Source: Diadema setosum (lineage: Eukaryota > Echinodermata > Echinoidea > Diadematoida > Diadematidae). From it: a stretch of 64,000 bases of DNA. This document shows, in pieces, positions 55,036-64,000 of the stretch (its first letter is position 1; each line of letters opens with the position of its first letter). The DNA lies in NCBI GenBank assembly GCA_033980235.1, contig CM067077.1, forward strand, positions 7,062,602 through 7,126,601. The letters run 5' to 3'. The notes below the pieces were generated by a model, which saw only the letters and a list, made by a program, of their open reading frames with translations, had not been told where the DNA came from and did not search any database. Both the position numbers and the translations under genes were made by a program.

Positions 55036-55500
55036 ATTATTTTCCCGTGGAGGAAACGATCGATCGAAGCAGAGAAAATCTACACGCATAGTACCGGGAC
55101 TTTGACAGAAACACGAATCATGTTTCCAACGCCGGGCTTCGATGAGGACAGCAGGAAGCAGATGTCGATCCCGTGCCGGGCAAGCCACAATCTAAGCAGT
55201 CCAAATGACCTCCCATCGGGCGTAATCGTGGAGCCGCTGGATGAAATCGTCATGGACTTCGGGAAAGAGGTGTCGATTCCGAGGGCCAGCTACAATCGAT
55301 GCAGTCTCAACGGTTTCGCCTCGGGCGAAATCGTCGAGGACTTCGGAAAGAGGGTGTCGATCCCGCGGGCCAATCACAATGTAAGCAGCCCCAGTGAACT
55401 CGTCCCGAGCCCAATTTATGAGGAGCTGCCAGGCGAAATCGTGTATAAGAACACCAACGCCACACATCGCATTGAGGAAAACGGCGGATATAACACTTAG
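55036..55500 (+). CDS. Module C terminal exon with expanded repeat tail
   Basis: Entered in phase 0 after GTTTTCATCAG; 154 residues to TAG, almost twice the A and B tails. Starts IIFPWRKRSIEAEKIYTHST. An internal motif of about 27-30 residues is repeated three times: SRKQMSIPCRASHNLSSPND, DFGKEVSIPRASYNRCSLNG and DFGKRVSIPRANHNVSSPSE, matching the single DFGRQVPISQARGRDNSPND of gene A. The tyrosines conserved in A and B are mostly lost (IYTHS remains). The repeat keeps serine, basic and VSIPRA positions and may be a multivalent docking or phosphorylation motif; this is inference. Confidence 0.8.
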   Translation: MIFPWRKRSIEAEKIYTHSTGTLTETRIMFPTPGFDEDSRKQMSIPCRASHNLSSPNDLPSGVIVEPLDEIVMDFGKEVSIPRASYNRCSLNGFASGEIVEDFGKRVSIPRANHNVSSPSELVPSPIYEELPGEIVYKNTNATHRIEENGGYNT

Positions 55501-55637
55501 ATAAATTTTGTCTAATCTTTGTCTCCACACAACAACGACAACAAGAAGAAATATATTTAATTTTGTATGTAAGACGTGTTTCCAAGGAAAGTTGAAGCTT
55601 GAAACACCATGTTAAAGCTAGAGAGTGAGATTCTAAA
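55501..55637 (+). other. Module C 3' flank
   Basis: Short AT-rich stretch, with no AATAAA seen; the poly(A) site is not located. Confidence 0.4.
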
Positions 55638-55960
55638 GGTGGCCTCACAGTATGCGGTTTTTTCTTGCGACTGCTTGCGGTTTCGAGAAGTCGCACGCGG
55701 TTCTCGACAGCATGCGACTTCTCGCGACTTGGAGGCGTCCGTAAGCCTTGCGACTTCCTTGCGGCTGCTGTCAGAGTTTCAACATGTTCAAAACCTTGCG
55801 ATCGTCTGCGGCTGCCTCTGCAAATCCTTGCGACCGGCTGAAATTCCGCAAGCCTTGCGGTCGTTGCTCTCATACTATGCGACTCGATGATTGCGATGTA
55901 GCAACCGCAACATATCGCAAGCACTGCGATCGAAAAAACCGCAAGGAGGGGGGGGGGGGG
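55638..55960. mobile_element. MITE with dense TTGCGA/GCGACT motifs
   Basis: Left end GGCCTCACAGTATGCGGTTT and a right end running through GCGATCGAAAAAACCGCAAG into a G-run. Short words (CTTGCG, TTGCGA, CGCAAG) occur many times in both orientations. The left GCGGTTTTTTC pairs with the right GAAAAAACCGC. The overlapping open frames on both strands are artefacts. Confidence 0.65.
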
Positions 55961-57221
55961 GGGGGAGGCGGGGGTTCACATGTGTGTGTCTTCAATGTTG
56001 CTCAACTTTCTAATGAAACGAAGATTCGGGAGATTTTTCCCCATGTAGTCGTTGATGAAACAAAATGAAATCGATAACAAAGCAATTATTCTGTAAGCAT
56101 TTAGTCACTAATGATAATTAGATTAGGGTAATACTATTGAGCAGGGAAACCAGTGGCATACCATTTAGCCAATCTTAAATCTTAAGTTCGACTTTTATTC
56201 TTCGTGAAACCCCCTCTGTACCATGAATACGTTTTCTAGGTTTTTTTCTTACGGGAGAAACTGTAATTAGTGATAGATCAAATGACACTCATAATGACAT
56301 TCGATTGATTAAATGAAATCAAAATGATAGATTTGGTTTAGCTATTTGTTAGAAGCAAGCTCCACGTGGTACTCACGTCTCTATATTACCATGAAACGTC
56401 GTTTACAATAAGCATTGCAGAAGACACTTTAATAATATGATTTGTGTGAACATGGTTTGCGAACACTGCTACAAGCACTGAGAAATGAAATACATTAAAT
56501 CATAAGAATAGTAGAAATATTTAAATAATTGTTATCATTTGAATAACATTCTGAGTAGGGTACCAAAATTTAACTCAAATCTGAAGACGCAATGTAAGCT
56601 TTAACCTAACATGACTAAAGAAAAAAAAAAAGAAGAAAATCGTGAATTGTTAGCTTGCTAAAGAGTGTATGTATATTCTTTCAATGCCAGTGAAGAATAT
56701 TATAGGACAGATGTAATACGTAGCATAAAAGTGTTGGTAACAAGTATTTCACCTTCACTGATTTAGCGTATACCAAAACAATGTAGTATATTATGATACC
56801 AGAAGATTGAAACGCATAAGGCATTTTGAATATTCATCAGAGAAATGAGAGAGATATATGTATGATATATTTGATCAATCCTTCAAACAGCTTTCATGGA
56901 GATTTTCTCTTTGTTCTTACAACAATAACGGATGATCCGTCGCACTTGAATAGACCTTGGTTAACTTAGAAGCCTCATATTATTGTTTCCTCATTTGGTT
57001 TTCCTCATGACTGATACCATTACGAAGCTATTTTTGTATTTAATTTTTTAGAATATGGTATCAAATCTGTAACTCTAAACCTTATGCCGATTTTTTTTTT
57101 AATATATAAAAGGTTATTTGAAATAACCCTTTATGCAAATAAAGAAATGATTGAGTCAAAAAGCGACGGAAACTTCTGGTATCGAACATTCCTTTGTTAG
57201 GGGCTATGACAGTTTTTAAAC
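55961..57221. other. Intergenic, no feature recognised
   Basis: AT-rich sequence. I find no exon, element ends or RNA gene. Confidence 0.5.
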
Positions 57222-60200
57222 ATTTCATTTCATTTTTATTTCATTTCCGGCCAAAACATACAATATGACAATTTCATACAAGCAAATTAATTACAATGTA
57301 ACTATTACATTTCCAAATGAAATTTAGATACTCGTCATTTGTTTACATGACTCAATAAACATACTAGTTGAAAAAGTACATGGGCAAAATGTGACTGAAT
57401 CATAAGAAAGAAAGAAAAGGTCGGAAATGGAGGGGACTGCTAAAAAGCCAAGCTTGTAGAATGCAGTCCCCTCGTGAGTCGTGAAAATTATAGTAATAAT
57501 GCAACAAGACAATTTGACATAGTCCTCGGGAAACAGAGAATAAAACAAGTACGCACACAAAACGCACACACAGACAAAAACAAAGCTGCTCTCCCACATA
57601 CGCGTGGAAAGAATAAATAGGAGGTCAAAGGCCAGAGGGGGACAGGAAGACAGAAGAAGAGAGAGAAAAGGACAAAGGAGGAAGAGTTCAAGGGTCAACG
57701 CCAGGGCACATGAGACTTTGGTCTTACCAAGAAGTGGACTATCTATAAGTAATATATATAACAGTTATGAAATAGATTGAACAAAGTAAAGACTTTAACA
57801 GCAAAGAAATCAGTTAGCAACTTTCGAAATGCAAATCCCCAGTGATATAAGAATTGATAAACATTTTCTTTAATTTCAAAGTAAAAGTGTTAAAACTTAA
57901 AGATTCTTTTATGCTGCTGTCAAGGGAGTTCCAAAATTTAGGTCCAGCGGAGGAGAATATAGACTTTGCAAAAATCGTCCTAGAGAGTGGTAAATGGAAT
58001 TCATTGATTTGTCTCGTGGGGTATGAATGTACAGTTTTATTTTGAATAAACATGGAATCAAACGCAAAAGGAAGGGAATTATTTATCAATTTGTACATAA
58101 ACTGACCTAAATTCAAACAATACAAATCCTTAATTTTTAAAATATTATTTTGATAAAACAAATCGTTTGTATGACATCTCCACGACTCTCTACAAATAAT
58201 ACGAAGAGCTTTTTTCTGCAATAATAATATTCTTTCTAGATACGAGGAGTAAGTGTTGCCCCAGGCGAGAATGCCATAGTTCAGATAGGGTAAAATTAAC
58301 GATGAATATAACATTAATAAAACATTTTGGGGAAAATAAAATTTAACTTTATTGATTACGCCGACATTTCTAGAAATTGTACGGCAAATTGAATCAATAT
58401 GCAAATTCCAAGTGAGCTTATTATCAAGGATCAAACCTAAAAATCGAATTGAAGAAACTTCTTCTACAACTACATTATCCAAATAAATGTTCTGAGATAA
58501 CTTTTCCAAAGAATTACTAAAAAGCATACATTTAGTTTTTTGAAAATTAATTGATAATTTGTTGGCTCTAGTCCAGTTAAGTAACTTTTTTATCTCAATA
58601 TTCATAGTATCAATCAATAAGACAGGATCAGAACTAGAAAAGAACACATTTGTATCATCAGCAAATAATAGAAAGGAAAGAATACTTGATGAATGTTCAA
58701 TATCATTGATGTAAAGAACAAATAAAAGTGGACCAAGTAAACTCCCTTGCGGTACACCACAAGTGATATCATGCATAAGAGATTTATGACCATTAATATA
58801 AACAAATTGTTTGCGATTAGTAAGGTAGCTCCTGAACCACTCCAAGGCCATGCCTCGAATACCATAATGGGATAATTTGTAAAGGAGTATTTTGTGGTCA
58901 ATGGTATCGAAGGCCTTGGAGAAGTCCAGGAACACACCTATAGTATGATGAAATTTATCGATGGCTTTGGAGACTTTATCTAAGAAAGTAAGGACTACAT
59001 GAGATGTGTTGTGTTCTTGCCGGAAACCAAACTGATTATTAGAAATAATGTTATGCTTATTAAGAAAATCCAAAAGTCTAAAATGTACAACTTTTTCCAG
59101 TAATTTAGAGATAGTGGATAACAAAGATATTGGTCTATAATTACTGATGTCTTCCCTATCCCCTTTCTTAAAAATAGGAATAACCTTAGATACTTTCATA
59201 GCCTCGGGGACAACGCCCTTACTTAAAGACAAATTAAACACATGAACCAAAGGGTCAACAACAAACTCTATGATATTTTTTAAAAGAACATTATCAATAT
59301 TATCATAACCAACACTTTTTTTACTCTTTAAATTCCGAACTATATCAATTAGTTCGTTCCGGTGAGTGGGAGCAAAAAAACAGGAGCTGGGATTAGGCGT
59401 TTGTAAAAAATCAACAAATAACTTTTGAGATTTAGGAATCTTTTTAGCAAAATTATTTCCTATCTGTGAAAAATATTGATTAAAAACATCAGCTATAAAC
59501 CTTGAATCAACAATTGTTAGATCATTATGTTTGATTGTAGTAATACGGGATGTTTCTTTGTTTCTATTAATGGCCGAATCAATAACTTTCCAAGTATTTT
59601 GGATATCATGTTTAAAATAATGTATCTGATCACTGAAATATTTTCGTTTTGCACAACGCAAAATTTGAGTAAGAACATTCTTATATGAAATATATTTATG
59701 ACGAGATTCCTCAGTACGTTTGATTTTATCAGCGTAATACAAATTATTTTTTCGGTTGATTGACCGCAACAAGGACTTGGATATCCACGGGAGTCTAGGG
59801 AATCTTTTATAATTACTATTATTTTTCTTAACTAAAGGAACATACTTATCTAAAAGTAAATTCAATTTTCTCATGAATAAATCATAAGCATAATTTGGGT
59901 CCTCAGCATCATATACCTCAGACCAATCTACTGCATTAAAACCATCTTTCAACCTAGCTATATTATCTGGTGTAACTTTTCGAAAATACACTACAGAAGA
60001 ATTCAAATTACGTTTGCGATTAACTGGAATATGAGTAAATATGGGGTAATGGTCGGACAAATCTGATAAAACAATGCCAGAAAAGGGTAATGGGTTAATA
60101 TTGCAGAATATATTATCAATAAGTGTTGCTGAATGATTAGTTACTCTAGTTGGCTTTGTTATAAGGGGTAAAAAAGATGAGGACATCATAATATCTAATA

Positions 60201-60900
60201 AATTCTGAGCAGAATTTAATGTCTGAAACTTAGATAAATCTACGTTAAAATCTCCCATAATATAACAATCTTTATTGTTAAAAATTGGATTTTGCAATAA
60301 CGATTGCAGATAAGTAAAGAAATCTTGAACCTCAGAATTCGGAGGTCGGTACATGACTAATACAAGTATATTCCTAGAACCAGGCACGTTAATTTCAATA
60401 AAGAGTGATTCTACAGCTTCACTCATGCAGTTCAATCCACTATGAATAATATAATCAAGGTTTTGCTTTATATACAGGGCAACTCCTCCGCCTTTCTTGT
60501 GCTGACGACTGTTTTCTATAAAGTCATACCCGGGAAGAGAGAACGTAGGCATAGAAGTCGGACTGATCCATGTTTCACTAAGACCAATTACAGAGAAAGA
60601 TGATTTATGAATGTCATTCATGAAACAGCAAAAATTATCAAAATTACGATTCAAACTCCTTATATTGAGTTGCATCAACGAAAAACTTTGAGTTATTTCA
60701 GTTAAAGCATTGAATTGATTGATTGTAAAATATTCAGAACTAAGATATTGTTTATTATTATCTTCACCAAAATTTATACTTTTAGTATGAGAATTAAAAT
60801 CATAGTTTGCACAGAAACGTTTACTGTAGGATTCATTTGTTTCATGAGTTACCGAACCATGATTAAACATATCAAAAAAAAATCATCATTGTTTAGAGAG
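57222..60900 (-). mobile_element. CR1/Jockey-group LINE, nearly complete
   Basis: Element read right to left. The coding frame (57814-60870) is followed by a 3' UTR to about 57222, ending in TTTGGCCGGAAATGAAATAA and then ATGAAATG-type tail repeats, as in CR1/L2-type LINEs. No poly(A). The 5' limit is uncertain; no ORF1 was recognised between 60871 and 61250, so it may be 5'-truncated or lack ORF1. Confidence 0.8.
57814..60870 (-). CDS. LINE endonuclease/reverse transcriptase polyprotein
   Basis: A 1018-codon frame with no stop or frameshift. N-terminal APE-type endonuclease (about residues 60-310): QLNIRSLNR, GLSETW, KKGGGVALYI, YRPPNSE, GDFNVDL and LSDHYPIF. Central reverse transcriptase (about 545-810): KVIPIFKKGD, NYRPISLLS, FRQEHNTS, FLDFSKAFDTIDH, GVPQGSLLGPLLF, LLFADDTNVF with the catalytic Asp pair, and FLGLILDNKLTW. 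A C-terminal region ends with LPYLNYGILAWGN and YPTRQ blocks typical of CR1/Jockey-group elements. All key active-site residues visible are intact, suggesting recent or current activity. Initiation at the first ATG (60870) is assumed. Confidence 0.9.
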   Translation of the reverse strand: MFNHGSVTHETNESYSKRFCANYDFNSHTKSINFGEDNNKQYLSSEYFTINQFNALTEITQSFSLMQLNIRSLNRNFDNFCCFMNDIHKSSFSVIGLSETWISPTSMPTFSLPGYDFIENSRQHKKGGGVALYIKQNLDYIIHSGLNCMSEAVESLFIEINVPGSRNILVLVMYRPPNSEVQDFFTYLQSLLQNPIFNNKDCYIMGDFNVDLSKFQTLNSAQNLLDIMMSSSFLPLITKPTRVTNHSATLIDNIFCNINPLPFSGIVLSDLSDHYPIFTHIPVNRKRNLNSSVVYFRKVTPDNIARLKDGFNAVDWSEVYDAEDPNYAYDLFMRKLNLLLDKYVPLVKKNNSNYKRFPRLPWISKSLLRSINRKNNLYYADKIKRTEESRHKYISYKNVLTQILRCAKRKYFSDQIHYFKHDIQNTWKVIDSAINRNKETSRITTIKHNDLTIVDSRFIADVFNQYFSQIGNNFAKKIPKSQKLFVDFLQTPNPSSCFFAPTHRNELIDIVRNLKSKKSVGYDNIDNVLLKNIIEFVVDPLVHVFNLSLSKGVVPEAMKVSKVIPIFKKGDREDISNYRPISLLSTISKLLEKVVHFRLLDFLNKHNIISNNQFGFRQEHNTSHVVLTFLDKVSKAIDKFHHTIGVFLDFSKAFDTIDHKILLYKLSHYGIRGMALEWFRSYLTNRKQFVYINGHKSLMHDITCGVPQGSLLGPLLFVLYINDIEHSSSILSFLLFADDTNVFFSSSDPVLLIDTMNIEIKKLLNWTRANKLSINFQKTKCMLFSNSLEKLSQNIYLDNVVVEEVSSIRFLGLILDNKLTWNLHIDSICRTISRNVGVINKVKFYFPQNVLLMLYSSLILPYLNYGILAWGNTYSSYLERILLLQKKALRIICRESWRCHTNDLFYQNNILKIKDLYCLNLGQFMYKLINNSLPFAFDSMFIQNKTVHSYPTRQINEFHLPLSRTIFAKSIFSSAGPKFWNSLDSSIKESLSFNTFTLKLKKMFINSYITGDLHFESC

Positions 60901-63900
60901 TGATAAGGAAAATTCACAACCTGAGTCGTACTATCCATCATAAATAGATGGCATTACCATATTCATTGATGGTAAGAACAAGAGTGCATTCAGGTGTATG
61001 AGGCAAAGACCCAGAGGGAAGTGCAGGAGGAACAGGGGCAGAAGTGTAAGTAATATACGGATTGCAGGAGAGCGGCGCATTGACATTTTAAACTCGCAAG
61101 ACAATATGACTAGACAAACACATGAAAAAAATAAACGAAACAAGGAATACATTTTACACTTTGGTACAAATATTGTAGGAGTAGAAGCAAGCTACAGACT
61201 CGACATTTAAGGAACTGCCGCCACTCGTTAAAATTGATGAGTGTCTGGAGGGTACAAATGCAGTGGAATACACTGGAATGTAATGTAAGCACTGTGATAC
61301 AATACTCAAATCTGCGACTTACAAGTAAGATATCCCGCATTTCCAACACAATGTCTCAATGTTATAGTTTGCATAAAAAAATACATCTTTTCCAAATTAT
61401 ATCTGTTATCAAACATGTCAAATAAACTTCATTAATAAACAACCTTTCGTTTAGTTTGTTATATCCAACAACAACATCTAAGACAACGATTCTTATAAAG
61501 ACTCTTATAACAGTATGCATACCAGTAGAGTATCATAACATACAGGTTGGCTTTAGCTCAGGCGATCAGACGGTTGGTGTCAAACATTGTATTCCTACTA
61601 TTCATATAATTCATTAGGGATTTAGTTAGAGTGAATGGAAAAAAGAGCCTAGATTGAGATCTACATACCGCCTCAAGCTATCCAAAACCATAGAAATTTA
61701 CTAAATGTTGTATAATAACTGCGGAGCAATATTAAAATGTGGGTACAAAAAAGAAGAAGAAAAAACACGACACAAATAAGGATACCGAAGCTGACACAAC
61801 AGACAGCCAACTTGCTATATACACGTATTCAATAGCAAATAGAAGCAATATACATGTACAATATCATAACGTACAAACTGGCTTTAGCTTGAACGATGGG
61901 TGTCAAACATATTCCAACTATTCATAACTCTCATTAAGCATTTGATTTGTGATTTAGGGTGGAAAAGATAAGGCACCCAGTTGGTTACCTGCATATCGCC
62001 TCAAACTATCTGAACCATCTAAACCATAGAAGTTAACTGACTGCTGTATATCATCTGCAATGTTGAAATGTGGGTACAAAATAAAGATGCAACTGCCTCT
62101 ACACACACTCCCGTTAATAAAGGTACTGTAGCTGACTGCAGAAAGCCATCTTGCTATAAATAGTTCAAACTCAAATATTTGGAGTAATTTAAAATTATCA
62201 GTTATAACCCTGACAATATAACAAGCTCACAGATATAAAGCAAATTGTGTTTATACGATATGATTTAAAGACAGTGCCAAAGTAGGTTGTCCCAGTGACA
62301 GTGCGCCAGGAAAGAAGACTACCCAGGTGGGGCTATCAATCAATCAGATCATTTCGGTGTATAACCAAATCATGAATAGAAGGAAAACTTAACAACAAAA
62401 GATAGAATAGCTGTCCTTTATACCTCAAAAGTATAAAAGAGGTCATGGATAACATTGGGCGATGTACTACAGGTCATAGATGAGTACAAGACGGCATTTA
62501 AGACCTTAAACACTTGCACAGAAAAGAAATGTACATTATCATAACTTATAAATGTACAATTTACAATTGGTGTATATTCAATGGATGCATAAACTGATCG
62601 TGACATTCGTCAAGCATATTATAAGAGAAAACAAAATCGGCAAATGTGAAGCATGTGGCACAAATGTACTAGGCACAAATGTACTACACATCCCCTCAAG
62701 CTGTCCGATATGGCAACGGAATAAACCGAATAATGAAAACATCAACTGATATTCGAAACAGTTATTGCGATGCAGGTAAAAATATGGAAACAACTCGTAT
62801 GGTTTTAGCACTTGTTTCCGTATGTACACCAGTGACAGATAGAAAGTTGCTCATATTTGAACTGCAGGTGCACTAATTATTGTCAACAAATGGATCGATT
62901 CGGAAAACGAATCACAGACAGGCGCTTACTGAAGGTCTACATGCATACAATATGATATGTAACTGAAAGCATGCACCGTGTTATCAATTTCACAGCTCCA
63001 AATTTTAGGTCAAAATATAATTAAGAAAAAAAAAACAAACAAAAAAAAAACAAAAACAAAAAAACAAAAAAAAACCTTACTCCCAAATAATACATTATAT
63101 CCTGAACTTAAATAATCAGGCGATCGATTTCAGTGGGATCAAATCAAGTTGTAGAAAAAAAAAAAAAAAAAAAAAAAGGTTGTGCTGGTGTATAATGTTC
63201 CAGAACGTGTGAGTATGAATGCGGTACAGAGTCAACAGCGTTGTAGTGTACATTGCTTTGAATAGTGGTACATGTAGCCAGAAATGCAATTGAACGTGAC
63301 ATCCACCTGGTGTTTACCGCATACATTGTAGAGTGAGGAAAAAAAGAGAAGAAAAAAAAATCGAAACCCAGGTGGTTACAAGGATGCCGCCTTAAACAGT
63401 AATCAAGGGCTAGTCGATCAATACTAGTGTGTTGGAATTCAACGGTTTAAAAAAAAAAATGCTTGTGTTTGTGTAGAGTGTCACGGAACGTCAGAATAGG
63501 AATGTACGTTATACAGAGTCGTTGCCTGCAAGTGTACTTAGTTTACGATGGTATTACAGCCAGCAATGTATTTGTTTGTGACATTCACCTGGTGTTTTAT
63601 TGCATAGGGTTGAAAAAATCGCCTCAAACTCCCTAGGGCCATTAAAAAAAAAAATGAAGTGAGATATGTGTGGCTATTACTGGCACAGAGCAATCATTAT
63701 TCTGCAATGCGGGTACGAAAGAAAAACGACTGGTGATTTTTATTCTTAGTGTACGTGTGTAGGTCAATCACAGCTAATCACATGGAATTTCTTGCATTTG
63801 TTTTTTTTTTTCCCTGAAGTTTATCGTTCTGGTATTCTAATTCTAATTCTAATTTCATCTATAGGAACGTAATCTTCCACTTGCCTGACAACGAGAAAAA

Positions 63901-64000
63901 ACTTAAGAGCCATTTCCTCCCCCCCCCCCCCAAAAAAAAAGAAAAAAAAAAGAATGATGACGGTGGATTCCGATGCTTCGCACTCGTTTTTCAATGTACA
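60901..64000. other. Intergenic, diverged repeats, no gene
   Basis: The stretch 61550-62100 contains two diverged direct copies of about 310 bases (see repeat entry). CAAAA-rich sequence at 63028-63076, poly-A at 63155-63177, and poly-C/A near 63918-63950. No exon recognised on either strand. Confidence 0.5.
61545..62095 (+). repeat. Diverged direct repeat of about 310 bp, at least two copies
   Basis: Both copies show GGCTTTAGCT, GTGTCAAACAT, then CCGCCTCAA/CGCCTCAAACTATC, CCATAGAA-TTA-CT and ATGTGGGTACAAAA in the same order (61552-61746 and 61872-62080). Weaker traces (CCTCAAGCTGTCCG near 62694, CGCCTCAAACTCC near 63621, AATGCGGGTACGAAAG near 63708) suggest more copies. Confidence 0.65.

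Larger units (their letters stand above)
52941..55500 (+). other. Module C: third set of stalk, membrane and tail exons
   Basis: Gene-level entry for exons 52941-53042, 53874-53927, 54368-54564 and 55036-55500, which join in frame from a phase 1 entry to TAG and give about 272 residues. No leader or sushi exon was found between 45569 and 52940. Either C is a partial duplicate, or it is an alternative 3' end spliced from gene B's phase-1 stalk exons, which is frame-compatible. All four exons have intact borders, which argues for use. Confidence 0.6.

Noticed and set aside
55609..56068. Overlapping Arg/Cys-rich frames on both strands
   Set aside because: Generated by repeated TTGCGA/CGCAAG words of a MITE, open in several frames at once.

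Overview
This window is nuclear DNA from an animal. It is AT-rich, most coding sequence sits in short exons with GT/AG borders separated by long introns, and transposons, microsatellites and inverted-repeat elements fill the rest. Nothing is operon-like. A deuterostome, most likely a sea urchin or related echinoderm, fits best: there is a TU-like foldback element (a type first described in sea urchin), intron sequence rich in TAGGCCTA/TCTAGA-type words, and mixed tRNA-derived SINE, Penelope-like and CR1/Jockey-like debris. The species is an inference and was not proven.

The main content is a head-to-tail cluster on the + strand of related single-pass membrane protein genes, assembled here exon by exon. 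Gene A (its 5' part lies left of the window; exons 721-9788) has a short unassigned exon, a half EGF-like exon, an array of 54-bp exons each encoding one Thr-rich 18-residue repeat, a transmembrane exon and a cytoplasmic-tail exon. Gene B (15846-45568) looks complete: a signal peptide exon, three sushi/CCP exons, four Ser/Thr-rich stalk exons, one 54-bp repeat exon, the transmembrane exon and the tail exon. These join in frame to a predicted 521 residues. Module C (52941-55500) has only a Ser/Thr exon, a 54-bp repeat exon, a transmembrane exon and an enlarged tail exon. It is either a partial gene or an alternative 3' end for gene B. All extracellular exons after the leader are symmetric phase 1-1, each transmembrane exon is phase 1-0, and each tail exon starts in phase 0, so exons can be skipped or exchanged without losing frame.

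Region by region: 1-9788 is gene A, with a repeat-exon array (3661-8240) interrupted by SINEs and MITEs. 9789-15845 is an intergenic region of MITEs, a Penelope-like GIY-YIG remnant and microsatellites. 15846-45568 is gene B, whose 14 kb first intron carries a 6.1 kb TIR element with a broken gag-like coding segment and a nested 5.2 kb TIR element; a TU-like foldback element of 2.2 kb lies in a later intron. 45569-52940 holds a dead LINE split by a MITE and other debris. 52941-55500 is module C. 55501-64000 is intergenic, dominated by a CR1/Jockey-type LINE on the - strand with an uninterrupted 1018-codon endonuclease/reverse transcriptase frame (57814-60870).

The 3' ends of A and B, including intron SINE and downstream DNA, are alignable by eye for about 2.5 kb, which shows a segmental duplication. 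The B copy supplies an empty site for two MITE insertions in A. The proteins are plausibly cell-surface, heavily glycosylated, mucin-stalked receptors or adhesion molecules. That function is inferred from architecture only; no family name was recognised.
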